A stretch of 64,000 nt of DNA from Streptococcus suis (GCA_022354845.1 CP031970.1:620001-684000), one strand, 5' to 3'; positions 1 to 8,399 are shown, numbered from the stretch's first letter. Made by a program: numbers and translations. The notes: generated by a model from the letters alone, not told the origin.

Positions 1-2
1 CA

Positions 3-194
3 CGTGCGTATCTCCGTCATTTACTTAAGGCCGACGAGACATTTGGTATTCGTTTGACCAGTTATCACAATCTATTTTTCTTGATTAACCTAATGAAAAA
101 TGTCCGTCAAGCAATCATGGATGACAACCTTTTGGAATTCCGTCAAGACTTTATGGAAAAATATGGTTACGGTAAAAACGGACGAAATTTTTAA
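3..194 (+). CDS. tgt: Queuine tRNA-ribosyltransferase, C-terminal end (partial)
   Basis: The window opens inside this gene. The frame reads [20 protein letters not shown] and ends with [12 protein letters not shown] and a TAA. The combination of a [14 protein letters not shown] segment, the SYHN stretch and the final EKYGYGKNG matches my memory of the C-terminus of bacterial Tgt, which exchanges guanine for a queuine precursor at the wobble base of GUN-anticodon tRNAs. About 63 residues are visible; the catalytic part lies outside the window, so the call rests on the tail only. A strong terminator follows. Confidence 0.8.
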   Translation, partial: RAYLRHLLKADETFGIRLTSYHNLFFLINLMKNVRQAIMDDNLLEFRQDFMEKYGYGKNGRNF

Positions 195-276
195 GATAAA
201 AAGCTTTCTTGATTGGACTAAGACATTTTATAGTTACACTTTCTTACAATTTTGTTAGACACGCATACAAATAAAT

Positions 277-326
277 AAAGCATACGATTATGAAACTCTT
301 CGGTAACATAATCGTATGCTTTTATT
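277..326. terminator. Bidirectional intrinsic terminator between tgt and pepQ
   Basis: A 16-bp perfect stem (277-292 with 307-322) closes a 14-nt loop. It is preceded by A-rich and followed by T-rich sequence, so it can end both tgt from the left and pepQ from the right, which converge here. Confidence 0.85.
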
Positions 327-415
327 TTAATAATCGGCTTTAAAGCACTTCTATTTAACATCAAAAGGAACTGTTGCCAACGAGCTTTGAGGAGTGAAGA
401 AACGATTGGTTCCCA

Positions 416-1501
416 TTAACCTTCAAAATACAAGAGTTCTTTTGGTGTTTTTGTGAAGAGTTCAAATCCAGTTTCTGTGACATAACCGCAGTCTTCAATC
501 CGGACACCAACTTTTCCTGGAATATAAATACCAGGTTCAACTGAGAAGCACATGCCTTCTTTGATAACCAGGTCGTTGCCTTCCATAATAGATGGAAATT
601 CGTGGACACTCATGCCCAAACCATGTCCAAGACGATGGTTGAAATACTCACCATAACCAGCTTTTTCAATCACTGATCGTGCGGCATAGTCAATTTCACT
701 AGCGGTCACACCAGGCTTGATCATATTAACTGCAGTCATATGAGCCTCTAAAGTTAAGTTGTAAATATCCTGTTTAAACTGGTCTGGCTTACCGACAGCG
801 ACTGTGCGCGTCATATCGGAAGTATATCCCAAAGTTTCTACACCTAGGTCGAACAATAGCAGAGCGTCATTTTCGATTTTGTTTGTTGATGGAATTCCGT
901 GTGGGTTAGCGGCATTATCTCCTGTTAAGACCATGGTATCAAAGCTCATTTTTGAAATGCCTTGTTTTTTCATTTCAAATTCAATCTGAGCAATGATATC
1001 AGTTTCTGTTACGTTGAGTGAGATATTATCAAAGCCAACTTGCATTGCTTTATCTGCAAATTCACCAGCAACCAACATTTTTTCTATTTCATCACGCGAC
1101 TTGATCAATTTCATAGTATTGATTAATGGTGTAATATCAGAGAATGGTTGATTGAAGATGGATTGAAGACCATGATAACGTGTTAGGTTTAGGTTGTCAA
1201 ATTCAGCACCAATCGCTGAGAAATGCTTTTGAGGAAGTTTATTTTTGATGATTTGCCATGGATTTTCTGAATCCATATATCCAGCGACTGGAAAATCAAC
1301 TGTGGCAACTGCACGCTCCACATCCAAGCCAGGAAGGAAAAGGAGTGATTCGTGATCAGGCATGACAAAGAGCAACATATGGCGCTCATGCGGATCACTA
1401 AGGTAACCAGTCAGATAATAAATACTAATTGGATCTGAAAAGATTGCTAAATCTAATTTATTTGAATCGAGGTAATTTTGGACGTGTTGCAATTTTGACA
1501 T
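416..1501 (-). CDS. pepQ: Xaa-Pro dipeptidase (M24 family)
   Basis: This 361-residue protein is a cytoplasmic proline dipeptidase that cleaves X-Pro dipeptides. The N-terminal half is a creatinase-like domain and the C-terminal half a pita-bread metallopeptidase fold. The two-metal ligands are visible: FDLGVETLGYTSDMTRT (two Asp), HRLGHGLGMSVHEFP (His), SVEPGIYIPG (Glu) and RIEDCG (Glu). I place the start at the ATG at 1501, 8 nt after an AAAGGA ribosome site; a TTG 15 nt upstream overlaps that site and is not a good start. It is divergent from ccpA, the arrangement seen in many lactic acid bacteria, and the shared upstream region holds a cre-like site. Confidence 0.93.
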   Translation of the reverse strand: MSKLQHVQNYLDSNKLDLAIFSDPISIYYLTGYLSDPHERHMLLFVMPDHESLLFLPGLDVERAVATVDFPVAGYMDSENPWQIIKNKLPQKHFSAIGAEFDNLNLTRYHGLQSIFNQPFSDITPLINTMKLIKSRDEIEKMLVAGEFADKAMQVGFDNISLNVTETDIIAQIEFEMKKQGISKMSFDTMVLTGDNAANPHGIPSTNKIENDALLLFDLGVETLGYTSDMTRTVAVGKPDQFKQDIYNLTLEAHMTAVNMIKPGVTASEIDYAARSVIEKAGYGEYFNHRLGHGLGMSVHEFPSIMEGNDLVIKEGMCFSVEPGIYIPGKVGVRIEDCGYVTETGFELFTKTPKELLYFEG

Positions 1502-1614
1502 GGCTTTTCCTTTCAAATTTGGAAATCATTTTGAAATTTTCTTTTATTATATAGACTATTGTTTCAAAAAATCAAAAAATTTGCAAGTACAAAGGAAAAA
1601 AATACGATTTTCTC

Positions 1615-1643
1615 TTGAAAGTGGTTACAAAAAATGATACACT
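1615..1643 (+). promoter_or_regulatory. ccpA promoter with overlapping cre-like operator
   Basis: TTGAAA (1615-1620), a 17-nt spacer and TACACT (1638-1643) form a good vegetative promoter for ccpA. The 14-mer TGAAAGTGGTTACA (1616-1629) overlaps the -35 and matches the cre consensus TGWNANCGNTNWCA at every position but one. A weaker half-site, TGAAAGCG, lies downstream at 1653-1660. The position suggests CcpA autoregulation; the binding itself is inferred. Confidence 0.65.
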
Positions 1644-1703
1644 ATGATTGAGTGAAAGCGTAATTTTCATAGAAATTTGATTTAAGAAAGGAAGTGTAAA
1701 TAG

Positions 1704-2708
1704 ATGATGAATACAGACGATACCGTGACGATTTATGACGTTGCGCGTGAAGCTGGTGTGTCAATGGCTACAGTCAGTCGTGTAGTCAATGGTAATAAAA
1801 ATGTCAAGGAAAACACTCGTAAAAAAGTGTTAGAGGTGATTGATCGATTAGATTATCGCCCAAATGCTGTTGCGCGTGGTTTGGCAAGTAAAAAAACGAC
1901 AACTGTGGGGGTTGTGATTCCAAATATTGCCAATGCCTATTTTGCAACCTTGGCTAAGGGGATTGATGACATTGCTGATATGTATAAGTATAATATCGTA
2001 TTGGCAAACAGTGATGAAAATGACGAGAAAGAAATTAATGTTATTAATACATTGTTTTCTAAGCAAGTCGATGGTATTATCTTCATGGGCTATCATCTGA
2101 CAGATAAGATTCGTGCAGAATTTTCACGTTCACGCACTCCGATTGTATTAGCAGGTACTGTCGATTTGGAACACCAATTGCCAAGTGTCAATATTGACTA
2201 CGCAACTGCAAGTAGTGATGCAGTAAAATTGCTTGCTAAAAATAACAAAAAAATCGCCTTTGTTTCAGGTCCATTGGTTGATGACATCAACGGGAAAGTT
2301 CGTTTTTCTGGTTACAAAGAAGGACTCCAAGCGAATGGTTTAGAGTTTAATGAAGGTCTTGTCTTTGAATCAAAATACAAATATGAAGAAGGCTATGTCT
2401 TGGCGGAACGTGTCTTGAATGCGGGAGCAACTGCAGCATATATTGCTGAAGATGAAATCGCTGCCGGTTTGTTAAATGGTATCAGTGATCGTGGTATAAA
2501 GGTTCCTGAAGAATTTGAAATCATTACAAGTGATGATTCACAGGTAACAAAATATACTCGTCCAAATCTGACGTCCATCAATCAACCGATTTACGATATC
2601 GGCGCAATTGCCATGCGTATGTTGACAAAAATTATGCACAAGGAAGAATTGGATAATCGCGAAGTTATCTTGAATCATGGTATCAAGGAACGTAAATCTA
2701 CAAAATAA
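1704..2708 (+). CDS. ccpA: Catabolite control protein A
   Basis: CcpA is the LacI/GalR-family master regulator of carbon catabolite control; with HPr-Ser46-P it binds cre sites. The 334-residue product begins with a LacI-type helix-turn-helix (about residues 8-30, VTIYDVAREAGVSMATVSRV) and a hinge helix (NAVARGLASK), followed by the periplasmic-binding-protein-like core. The length is that of the family. The ATG at 1704 follows an AAAGGAAG ribosome site; a second ATG directly after is an equal choice. It is divergent from pepQ and has a cre-like site over its own -35 region. A terminator with a T-run follows immediately. Confidence 0.95.
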   Translation: MMNTDDTVTIYDVAREAGVSMATVSRVVNGNKNVKENTRKKVLEVIDRLDYRPNAVARGLASKKTTTVGVVIPNIANAYFATLAKGIDDIADMYKYNIVLANSDENDEKEINVINTLFSKQVDGIIFMGYHLTDKIRAEFSRSRTPIVLAGTVDLEHQLPSVNIDYATASSDAVKLLAKNNKKIAFVSGPLVDDINGKVRFSGYKEGLQANGLEFNEGLVFESKYKYEEGYVLAERVLNAGATAAYIAEDEIAAGLLNGISDRGIKVPEEFEIITSDDSQVTKYTRPNLTSINQPIYDIGAIAMRMLTKIMHKEELDNREVILNHGIKERKSTK

Positions 2709-2714
2709 GGATTC

Positions 2715-2746
2715 AGAAGTCGAACTAATCAGTCGGCTTCTTTTTA
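2715..2746 (+). terminator. ccpA terminator
   Basis: A 9-bp stem with one G-T pair (2715-2723 with 2733-2741) followed by TTTTTAC. Confidence 0.8.
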
Positions 2747-2810
2747 CTTTTTCAGAAAATTGGTAAGGGATTTCCCTATCTGTTTACGGTTTCACTATTT
2801 GAAAAAGTAG

Positions 2811-2825
2811 TGTATAATACATATA
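2811..2825 (+). promoter_or_regulatory. -10 element placed for a leaderless mRNA
   Basis: TATAAT at 2813-2818, directly preceded by TG, ends only six bases before the A of the ATG at 2825. A transcript starting at the usual distance would begin at, or within a base or two of, the start codon. No Shine-Dalgarno sequence is present. No convincing -35 is seen at 16-18 nt spacing. Confidence 0.5.
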
Positions 2826-3868
2826 TGAGTACAAAGAAATTAGTCATAAACATGTTAAGTTCTAGCGAAAAAGTAAAGGGACAAGGGGTATCAGGGGCCT
2901 ATAGAGAGCTGATGCACTTATTGCGAGAACGTGGAACAACTAAGCTAGACATTCAAGAAAAACTATTTGTTAAGGCGGATGTAACCCATTACCATACCAT
3001 CGATCCCATCTTTTTTTTGACGACATTTTTCAAAAAAAGAACAGGGCGACGAGTTGGTTATGTGCATTTTCTTCCTGATACTCTTGAAGGTAGCTTACAA
3101 ATTCCACGTTTTCTTGATCCTCTTGTATCTTGGTATGTGATTACCTTTTATAATCGTATGGACCAGTTAGTGGTCGTCAATCCGAGTTTCATAGATGATT
3201 TAGTGGAGTATGGGATTTCACGCGATAAAATCACTTATTTACCAAACTTTGTAAATCGTGATCAGTGGCATCCTCTTTCTACAGAAGAAGTGCAAGATGT
3301 TCGAAAACACTACGCAATTTCTCCAGATCAATTTGTTGTATTAGGTGCAGGGCAAGTGCAGAGACGAAAAGGAATTGATGACTTTGCACAATTAGCAAGA
3401 GAATGTCCAGATGTGACCTTTGTTTGGGCAGGTGGTTTTTCATTTGGTAATATGACTAATGGACATGCAGAATATAAAAAATTAATGGAGCAGCCTCCTA
3501 AAAATCTCGTTTTCACAGGGATTGTTGAAGCAGAAGAAATGCTAAAATTGTATAACATGGCTGATGTTTTCTTTTTACCTAGTTATAGTGAATTGTTCCC
3601 AATGACGATTTTAGAAGCAGCCAGTTGTGGTACAGCCATCATGTTGCGAGACATTGATTTGTACAAGGTTATTCTCGAGGGAATGTATTTGCCAGTAAAA
3701 AATATGTATGAAATGAAAACGGCTATAGAAACATTGCAGAATCAACCAAATCAGCTGATTGAATTGACAAATAAAGCGAGAGAAATTTCTAACTATTATT
3801 CTCCGGAATCCTTGCTTGAAAAGTGGCTTGCCTTTTACCAAGAGCAGGCTGATTTAGCTAAATCATAA
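2825..3868 (+). CDS. Glycolipid glycosyltransferase (GT4), CpoA/IagA-like
   Basis: A 347-residue GT-B glycosyltransferase. The C-terminal half carries a typical GT4 nucleotide-sugar site: VLGAGQVQRRKGIDDF and the EX7E-like region FFLPSYSELFPMTILEAASCG. By order and similarity from memory it matches pneumococcal cpoA and S. agalactiae iagA, which add the second sugar to monoglucosyl-diacylglycerol, making the dihexosyl glycolipid that anchors lipoteichoic acid. The next gene is the matching first-step enzyme 20 nt downstream, so the two form an operon. The start at 2825 has no ribosome site and sits at the predicted transcription start; the in-frame GTG at 2810 lies over the -10 and is not credible. 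The sugar specificity (galactose or glucose) cannot be read from the sequence. Confidence 0.8.
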   Translation: MSTKKLVINMLSSSEKVKGQGVSGAYRELMHLLRERGTTKLDIQEKLFVKADVTHYHTIDPIFFLTTFFKKRTGRRVGYVHFLPDTLEGSLQIPRFLDPLVSWYVITFYNRMDQLVVVNPSFIDDLVEYGISRDKITYLPNFVNRDQWHPLSTEEVQDVRKHYAISPDQFVVLGAGQVQRRKGIDDFAQLARECPDVTFVWAGGFSFGNMTNGHAEYKKLMEQPPKNLVFTGIVEAEEMLKLYNMADVFFLPSYSELFPMTILEAASCGTAIMLRDIDLYKVILEGMYLPVKNMYEMKTAIETLQNQPNQLIELTNKAREISNYYSPESLLEKWLAFYQEQADLAKS

Positions 3869-3888
3869 TACATAAAATAGGAGAAAGC

Positions 3889-5202
3889 ATGCGGATTGGA
3901 TTATTTACAGACACCTATTTTCCACAAGTTTCGGGTGTGGCAACTTCGATTCGAACTCTCAAAACTGAGCTTGAAAAATTAGGTCATACAGTATTTATTT
4001 TTACCACAACAGATGAGGGTGTCAATCGCTACGAGGATTGGGATATTATACGTATCCCAAGTGTTCCATTTTTCGCATTTAAAGACCGGCGAGTAGCCTA
4101 TGCTGGTTTTAAAGATGCCTTAAAGATAGCTAGTCGCTATAGGTTGGACTTGGTTCACACCCATACAGAATTTACCTTAGGTATTCTAGGTAAGATGGTT
4201 GCAAAAGAACTACAAGTTCCTGTTGTGCATACCTATCATACTCAATATGAGGATTATGTACACTATATCGCTAAGGGACGGTTGATTCGTCCTGGAATGA
4301 TAAAATATTTTGCTCGCTCGTTCCTGCATGATTTGGACGGTGTGATTTGTCCGAGTGAAATTGTTGAGGAACTATTAGTACGATACAATGTTCCTGTTTC
4401 AAAAAGGGTCATACCAACAGGGATTGACTTGGCAAAATTTGATCGCCCTGAAATCTGTCCTTCGGACATTGAGGAATTAAGGGAACAACTGGGCATTGGA
4501 CCAGATGAAACCATGTTACTAAGCCTATCTCGTATCTCACATGAAAAGAATATTCAGGCTGTTATTAAAGCAATGCCGAACATTTTGGCGGACAATCCAA
4601 AGGTAAAACTAGTTATTGTTGGTGGTGGGCCATATGAGACAGCTTTGCAGGATATGATTGTTGAATTGGGACTGACAGATTCTGTTCAGATGACGGGAAT
4701 GGTTGCACCAAGTGATACAGCTCTGTATTATAAAGCTGCCGATTTCTTTATTTCGGCTTCAACGAGTGAGACCCAAGGGTTGACCTTCTTAGAGAGCTTG
4801 GCAACGGGAACCCCCATTATCGCTCACTCAAATCCCTATTTGTCTAATGTTATCACTGATAAGATGTTTGGAACGCTATTTTTACATGAAGAGGAACTTT
4901 CAGATGCGGTCATTGAAGCGATTGTCATGACCCCTCCTATGAATCCTCATGTTTTGGAAAAAAAATTATATGAAATTTCCGCGACTAATTTCGGACGCAG
5001 AGTGTTTGAATACTATCTCGATTTGAAAATTTCATATGATTTCAGAAAAAATCATACAAATCAAGATAGTGTGGCTGAAGTATTGTTAAAAGAAGCCATT
5101 TATTTACCACGTAAAGCAGTAGTCAAATCAACAGATACTACAGCAAGGATGCTAAAAAAATCTGTTGAGCAGGTGAAGTCTATTCGGAATTTCTTTGATT
5201 AA
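3889..5202 (+). CDS. Diacylglycerol glucosyltransferase-like GT4 enzyme
   Basis: A 437-residue GT-B enzyme that opens with MRIGLFTDTYFPQVSGVATS, the acceptor-side signature of the 1,2-diacylglycerol 3-alpha-glucosyltransferase family. SRISHEKNIQ and ADFFISASTSETQGLTFLESLATG form the donor site. It would transfer glucose from UDP-glucose to diacylglycerol at the inner membrane face, supplying the substrate of the preceding enzyme. A basic amphipathic C-terminal tail (PRKAVVKSTDTTARMLKKSVEQVKSIR) could sit on the membrane. The start follows TAGGAGAAAGC. The last five codons, the stop and the next ribosome site are duplicated in tandem. Confidence 0.85.
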   Translation: MRIGLFTDTYFPQVSGVATSIRTLKTELEKLGHTVFIFTTTDEGVNRYEDWDIIRIPSVPFFAFKDRRVAYAGFKDALKIASRYRLDLVHTHTEFTLGILGKMVAKELQVPVVHTYHTQYEDYVHYIAKGRLIRPGMIKYFARSFLHDLDGVICPSEIVEELLVRYNVPVSKRVIPTGIDLAKFDRPEICPSDIEELREQLGIGPDETMLLSLSRISHEKNIQAVIKAMPNILADNPKVKLVIVGGGPYETALQDMIVELGLTDSVQMTGMVAPSDTALYYKAADFFISASTSETQGLTFLESLATGTPIIAHSNPYLSNVITDKMFGTLFLHEEELSDAVIEAIVMTPPMNPHVLEKKLYEISATNFGRRVFEYYLDLKISYDFRKNHTNQDSVAEVLLKEAIYLPRKAVVKSTDTTARMLKKSVEQVKSIRNFFD

Positions 5203-5249
5203 TTTGGAGGGTTCAATTCGGAATTTCTTTGATTAATTTGGAGGGTTCA
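5182..5249 (+). repeat. Perfect 34-bp tandem duplication at a gene junction
   Basis: Bases 5182-5215 and 5216-5249 are identical. Each copy holds the codons for RNFFD, a TAA and a GGAGGG ribosome site. Copy 1 ends the glycosyltransferase gene; copy 2 supplies the working ribosome site of the next gene. Confidence 0.97.
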
Positions 5250-5250
5250 A

Positions 5251-5625
5251 ATGGAAAGTTTACAAAAGAAAAGTTGGAAGAGTCTGGCTGTAGTAGCCCT
5301 TATTATACTATTCATGTATGCAGGTATTTACCTGATTGCCTTTCATCTGATTAGTGACACCATGCTTTCTAAGGAGCTGGTGGTCGGTAATATATTGCTC
5401 TATACTCCCATTGTGTTGTTCCTAACGGGTCTTCTTTATGGATTTTTTAACGGCTTCTCTCCTAGCCTTCTTGCCTTGGTTTTACTGCTTTATCCTGTAA
5501 CCATCTTTTTCTTTAAGGAATGGATTATTCTCTATCAGATTGTCTACACCTTATGTGCTCTGATTGGAAATGGGATAGGAGCTCTGCTATTTACACAAAA
5601 GAAGAAAATGAAGAAAAATCCTTGA
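5251..5625 (+). CDS. Small four-helix membrane protein of the glycolipid operon
   Basis: A 124-residue, strongly hydrophobic protein with about four membrane segments (roughly residues 11-33, 43-65, 68-84 and 89-114) and a lysine-rich C-terminus (QKKKMKKNP) likely in the cytoplasm. I do not recognise a named family with certainty. It follows the two glycosyltransferase genes at 48 nt, in the same direction, and a GGAGGG ribosome site lies just before the ATG. Its place suggests a part in glycolipid or lipoteichoic acid synthesis or flipping, but that is inference from context only. The Thr T-box promoter starts within its last codons. Confidence 0.8.
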   Translation: MESLQKKSWKSLAVVALIILFMYAGIYLIAFHLISDTMLSKELVVGNILLYTPIVLFLTGLLYGFFNGFSPSLLALVLLLYPVTIFFFKEWIILYQIVYTLCALIGNGIGALLFTQKKKMKKNP

Positions 5626-5649
5626 AAAATCAGGAAATCCTGTTATAAT
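5622..5649 (+). promoter_or_regulatory. Promoter of the Thr T-box leader
   Basis: TTGAAA (5622-5627), a 16-nt spacer and TATAAT (5644-5649), with a TG one base before the -10. The -35 overlaps the last codons and stop codon of the upstream membrane-protein gene. Confidence 0.8.
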
Positions 5650-5655
5650 AGCTGT

Positions 5656-5875
5656 TAGAGACTTATCAATTCTAGGAAATCTTTGAGAGAGTGGGCGGTT
5701 GGTGAAAGTGCACAGAGGATAGAATTGACACTACTCGGTATGATTTTATGCAAACATAAAAGGGTGGTTCCCTTATCGCCAACCATGAGGTCTATGACAC
5801 TTTTTTGTCGTAGATAAATGAAGGTGGAACCACGTTACGACGTCCTTTTTGCAAGGACGTCGTATTTTCTTTTTT
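5656..5875 (+). ncRNA. Threonine T-box riboswitch leader
   Basis: The T-box core AGGTGGAACCACG is at 5822-5834 and is followed by a 12-bp terminator stem (5836-5847 with 5853-5864) and a T-run. The base of stem I pairs CAATTCTA (5667-5674) with TAGAATTG (5720-5727), and the next triplet, ACA at 5728-5730, is a Thr codon in the place expected for the specifier. The leader senses uncharged tRNA-Thr and controls read-through toward thrS. Unusually, a broken MazG-like ORF and about 540 bp lie between the terminator and thrS. Confidence 0.9.
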
Positions 5876-5895
5876 GACAAAACAAGGAGGTGAAG

Positions 5896-6261
5896 TTGAT
5901 CAGCATTCCACAAGAAACGATTGACCGTTGCCTAGCCATTCGCAAGGCTTACAGAGAATTGGAAGTCAAGTACCACGATAAAGAGTGGTCCATTGAGGAG
6001 TGAAACAGTTTGGGGATAGACTGTTTCAGCTCAACAACTTAAAATAAAGAATTGTTGACCAACGATATTGGTAACATGAACCGTCTGATTATGACCAAGC
6101 AGGGTCGTTACTATGATGAAACACCCTATAGCTTAGAGCATAAAATGGCTGAAAATATCTGGTGGTTGATTGAACTGGCTGACCGCCTGGATATTGATAT
6201 TCAAAAAGAAATGGAAACCTTTTTAACTCAGAAAGAGGAGTTATTGGGGATTAAAAAATAA
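5896..6261 (+). pseudogene. MazG-like protein gene, interrupted by a short repeat
   Basis: The TTG at 5896 follows a near-perfect AAGGAGGTGA site and opens a frame of 35 codons (ISIPQETIDRCLAIRKAYRE...KEWSIEE) that ends in TGA at 6001. The same frame resumes at about 6052 with LLTNDIGNMNRLIM and runs to 6261 (...QKEELLGIKK). Joined, the parts look like the roughly 100-residue MazG-like (NTP pyrophosphohydrolase-like) proteins of streptococci; the family call is from memory. The gap of about 51 nt keeps the frame but has TGA and TAA, and it is a two-hairpin repeat also found at 23,994 and near 60,950. Re-initiation at TTG 6052 could still give a 69-residue fragment. Confidence 0.7.
5996..6058 (+). 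repeat. Two-hairpin repeat, copy A (in the MazG-like gene)
   Basis: Hairpin 1 pairs GAAACAGT (6002-6009) with ACTGTTTC (6020-6027). Hairpin 2 pairs CAACAA (6032-6037) with TTGTTG (6052-6057). It shares GAGGAGTGAAACAGTTTGGG and the loop CTTAAAA with copy B, but hairpin 2 has entirely different paired bases. Confidence 0.85.
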
Positions 6262-6416
6262 ATAAAAAAATAGAAAGGACTAGGGCCTCCGTATTTGGTT
6301 GAACTGAATACGGGCTACGGACTGGGCCAAAAAGATAAACGAGAACTAGACGCTTGCGTCGTCGTTTTGTTTCCTATTTTGTCTGTGTCCGCTTAACACC
6401 CTTTATATCTTATATT

Positions 6417-8366
6417 ATGATTAACATTACTTTCCCAGATGGTGCTGTTCGTGAGTACCAAGCTGGTGTGACTACTTTTGAAATTGCGGAGAGCATCAGC
6501 AAGTCTTTGGCGAAAAAGGCTCTTGCTGGTAAGTTTAATGGTAAATTGATTGACACAACTCGTGCCATTGAAGAGGAAGGTACGCTTGAAATCGTAACGC
6601 CCGATCATGAGGATGCCTTGGACATCTTGCGTCACTCAGCTGCCCACTTGTTTGCTCAGGCGTCTCGGCGTCTTTTCCCTGAAATCAAGTTGGGGGTTGG
6701 TCCAGCTATTCAAGATGGTTTCTACTATGATACGGACAATGCGGCTGGTCAGATTTCAAATGATGATCTGCCACGCATTCAGGAAGAAATGATGAAGATT
6801 GTCAAGGAAAACTTCCCTTCAGAACGTCGTGAGGTGACTAAGGAAGAAGCTCTTGAAATTTTCAAAAATGATCCATACAAGTTGGAATTGATTCAGGAAC
6901 ATTCTGATGATGAGGGCGGTTTGACCATTTATACCCAGGGTGAATACGTTGACCTCTGCCGTGGCCCACACGTTCCGTCAACAGGCCGTATCCAGATTTT
7001 TGAATTGCTCAACGTAGCTGGTGCATACTGGCGTGGTAAGAGCGAAAATCCAATGATGCAACGTGTGTATGGTACAGCTTGGTTTGACAAAAAAGATCTC
7101 AAAGCATACCTGCAAATGCGTGAAGAGGCCAAAGAACGTGACCACCGTAAACTTGGTAAGGAATTGGATCTTTTCATGATTAGCCAAGAAGTTGGTCAAG
7201 GTTTGCCATTCTGGTTGCCAAATGGAGCGACCATCCGTCGTACCTTGGAGCGTTACATCACAGACAAGGAATTAGCTTCAGGTTACCAGCACGTTTATAC
7301 GCCACCTTTGGCTTCTGTCGAACTCTACAAGACCTCAGGTCACTGGGATCATTATTCAGAAGACATGTTTCCAACTATGGACATGGGTGACGGTGAGGAG
7401 TTTGTGCTTCGTCCGATGAACTGTCCGCACCACATTCAAGTTTATAAAAATCATGTGCGTTCTTACCGCGAATTGCCAGTGCGTATCGCTGAGCTTGGGA
7501 TGATGCACCGCTATGAGAAATCTGGTGCTCTTACAGGTTTGCAACGGGTACGTGAGATGACTCTTAACGACGGTCATATTTTCGTGACACCTGAGCAAAT
7601 CCAAGAAGAGTTCAAAAAAGCACTTCAGTTGATTATCGAAGTGTACGCAGATTTCAACTTAAACGACTACCGTTTCCGTCTGTCATATCGTGACCCAGAG
7701 GACAAAGAGAAGTACTATGACAACGATGAGATGTGGGAAAATGCCCAGCGTATGTTGAAAGATGCTATGGATGAAATGGGCGTGGACTACTTCGAGGCAG
7801 AGGGGGAAGCAGCCTTTTACGGTCCAAAATTAGATATCCAGGTGAGAACTGCCTTAGGTAATGAGGAGACACTGTCAACCATTCAGTTGGACTTCCTCTT
7901 GCCAGAACGTTTTGCTTTGACCTACATTGGTGCTGATGGTGAAGAACACCGCCCGGTTATGATTCACCGTGGTGTTATCTCAACTATGGAACGCTTCACA
8001 GCCATTTTGATTGAAACCTACAAGGGCGCCTTCCCAACTTGGTTAGCTCCAACCCAAGTGACTATGATTCCAATCTCTGTGGAGGCTCACTTGGATTACG
8101 CTTGGAAGGTTGCAAAAGAATTGCAAGACCGTGGTGTTCGCGTACACGTAGATGAACGTAACGAGAAGATGCAGTACAAGATTCGTCAGAGTCAGACCAG
8201 CAAGATTCCATACCAGCTCATCGTTGGTGACAAGGAAATGGAAGATAATGCTGTCAACGTTCGACGCTACGGAAGTAAGGCAACGCAAACTCAGTCTGTT
8301 GCAGAATTTGTGGACCATATCCTAGCAGATATTGCTCGTAAGTCAAGACCAGCTGAAGAAGAATAA
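6417..8366 (+). CDS. thrS: Threonyl-tRNA synthetase
   Basis: The enzyme charges tRNA-Thr. The 649-residue product has an N-terminal TGS domain ([16 protein letters not shown], about 1-63), the second editing domain ([10 protein letters not shown]), a class II core with the zinc-binding [10 protein letters not shown] region, motif 2 ([18 protein letters not shown]) and motif 3 (GVISTMERF), and a C-terminal anticodon-binding domain (about 545-649). The length fits the family. The ATG at 6417 gives the canonical N-terminus, but no ribosome site precedes it; the 16 bases before it are pyrimidine/A-T rich. The 150 bp upstream holds small hairpins (CCGTATT/AATACGG and GACGC-TT-GCGTC). A Thr T-box lies 540 bp upstream. 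Confidence 0.97.
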   Translation: MINITFPDGAVREYQAGVTTFEIAESISKSLAKKALAGKFNGKLIDTTRAIEEEGTLEIVTPDHEDALDILRHSAAHLFAQASRRLFPEIKLGVGPAIQDGFYYDTDNAAGQISNDDLPRIQEEMMKIVKENFPSERREVTKEEALEIFKNDPYKLELIQEHSDDEGGLTIYTQGEYVDLCRGPHVPSTGRIQIFELLNVAGAYWRGKSENPMMQRVYGTAWFDKKDLKAYLQMREEAKERDHRKLGKELDLFMISQEVGQGLPFWLPNGATIRRTLERYITDKELASGYQHVYTPPLASVELYKTSGHWDHYSEDMFPTMDMGDGEEFVLRPMNCPHHIQVYKNHVRSYRELPVRIAELGMMHRYEKSGALTGLQRVREMTLNDGHIFVTPEQIQEEFKKALQLIIEVYADFNLNDYRFRLSYRDPEDKEKYYDNDEMWENAQRMLKDAMDEMGVDYFEAEGEAAFYGPKLDIQVRTALGNEETLSTIQLDFLLPERFALTYIGADGEEHRPVMIHRGVISTMERFTAILIETYKGAFPTWLAPTQVTMIPISVEAHLDYAWKVAKELQDRGVRVHVDERNEKMQYKIRQSQTSKIPYQLIVGDKEMEDNAVNVRRYGSKATQTQSVAEFVDHILADIARKSRPAEEE

Positions 8367-8373
8367 ATAAAGC

Positions 8374-8399
8374 AAGAAGTCCGAATGGGCTTCTTTTTT
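8374..8399 (+). terminator. thrS terminator
   Basis: A 9-bp stem AAGAAGTCC/GGGCTTCTT (8374-8382 with 8387-8395), then a T-run. Confidence 0.88.
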
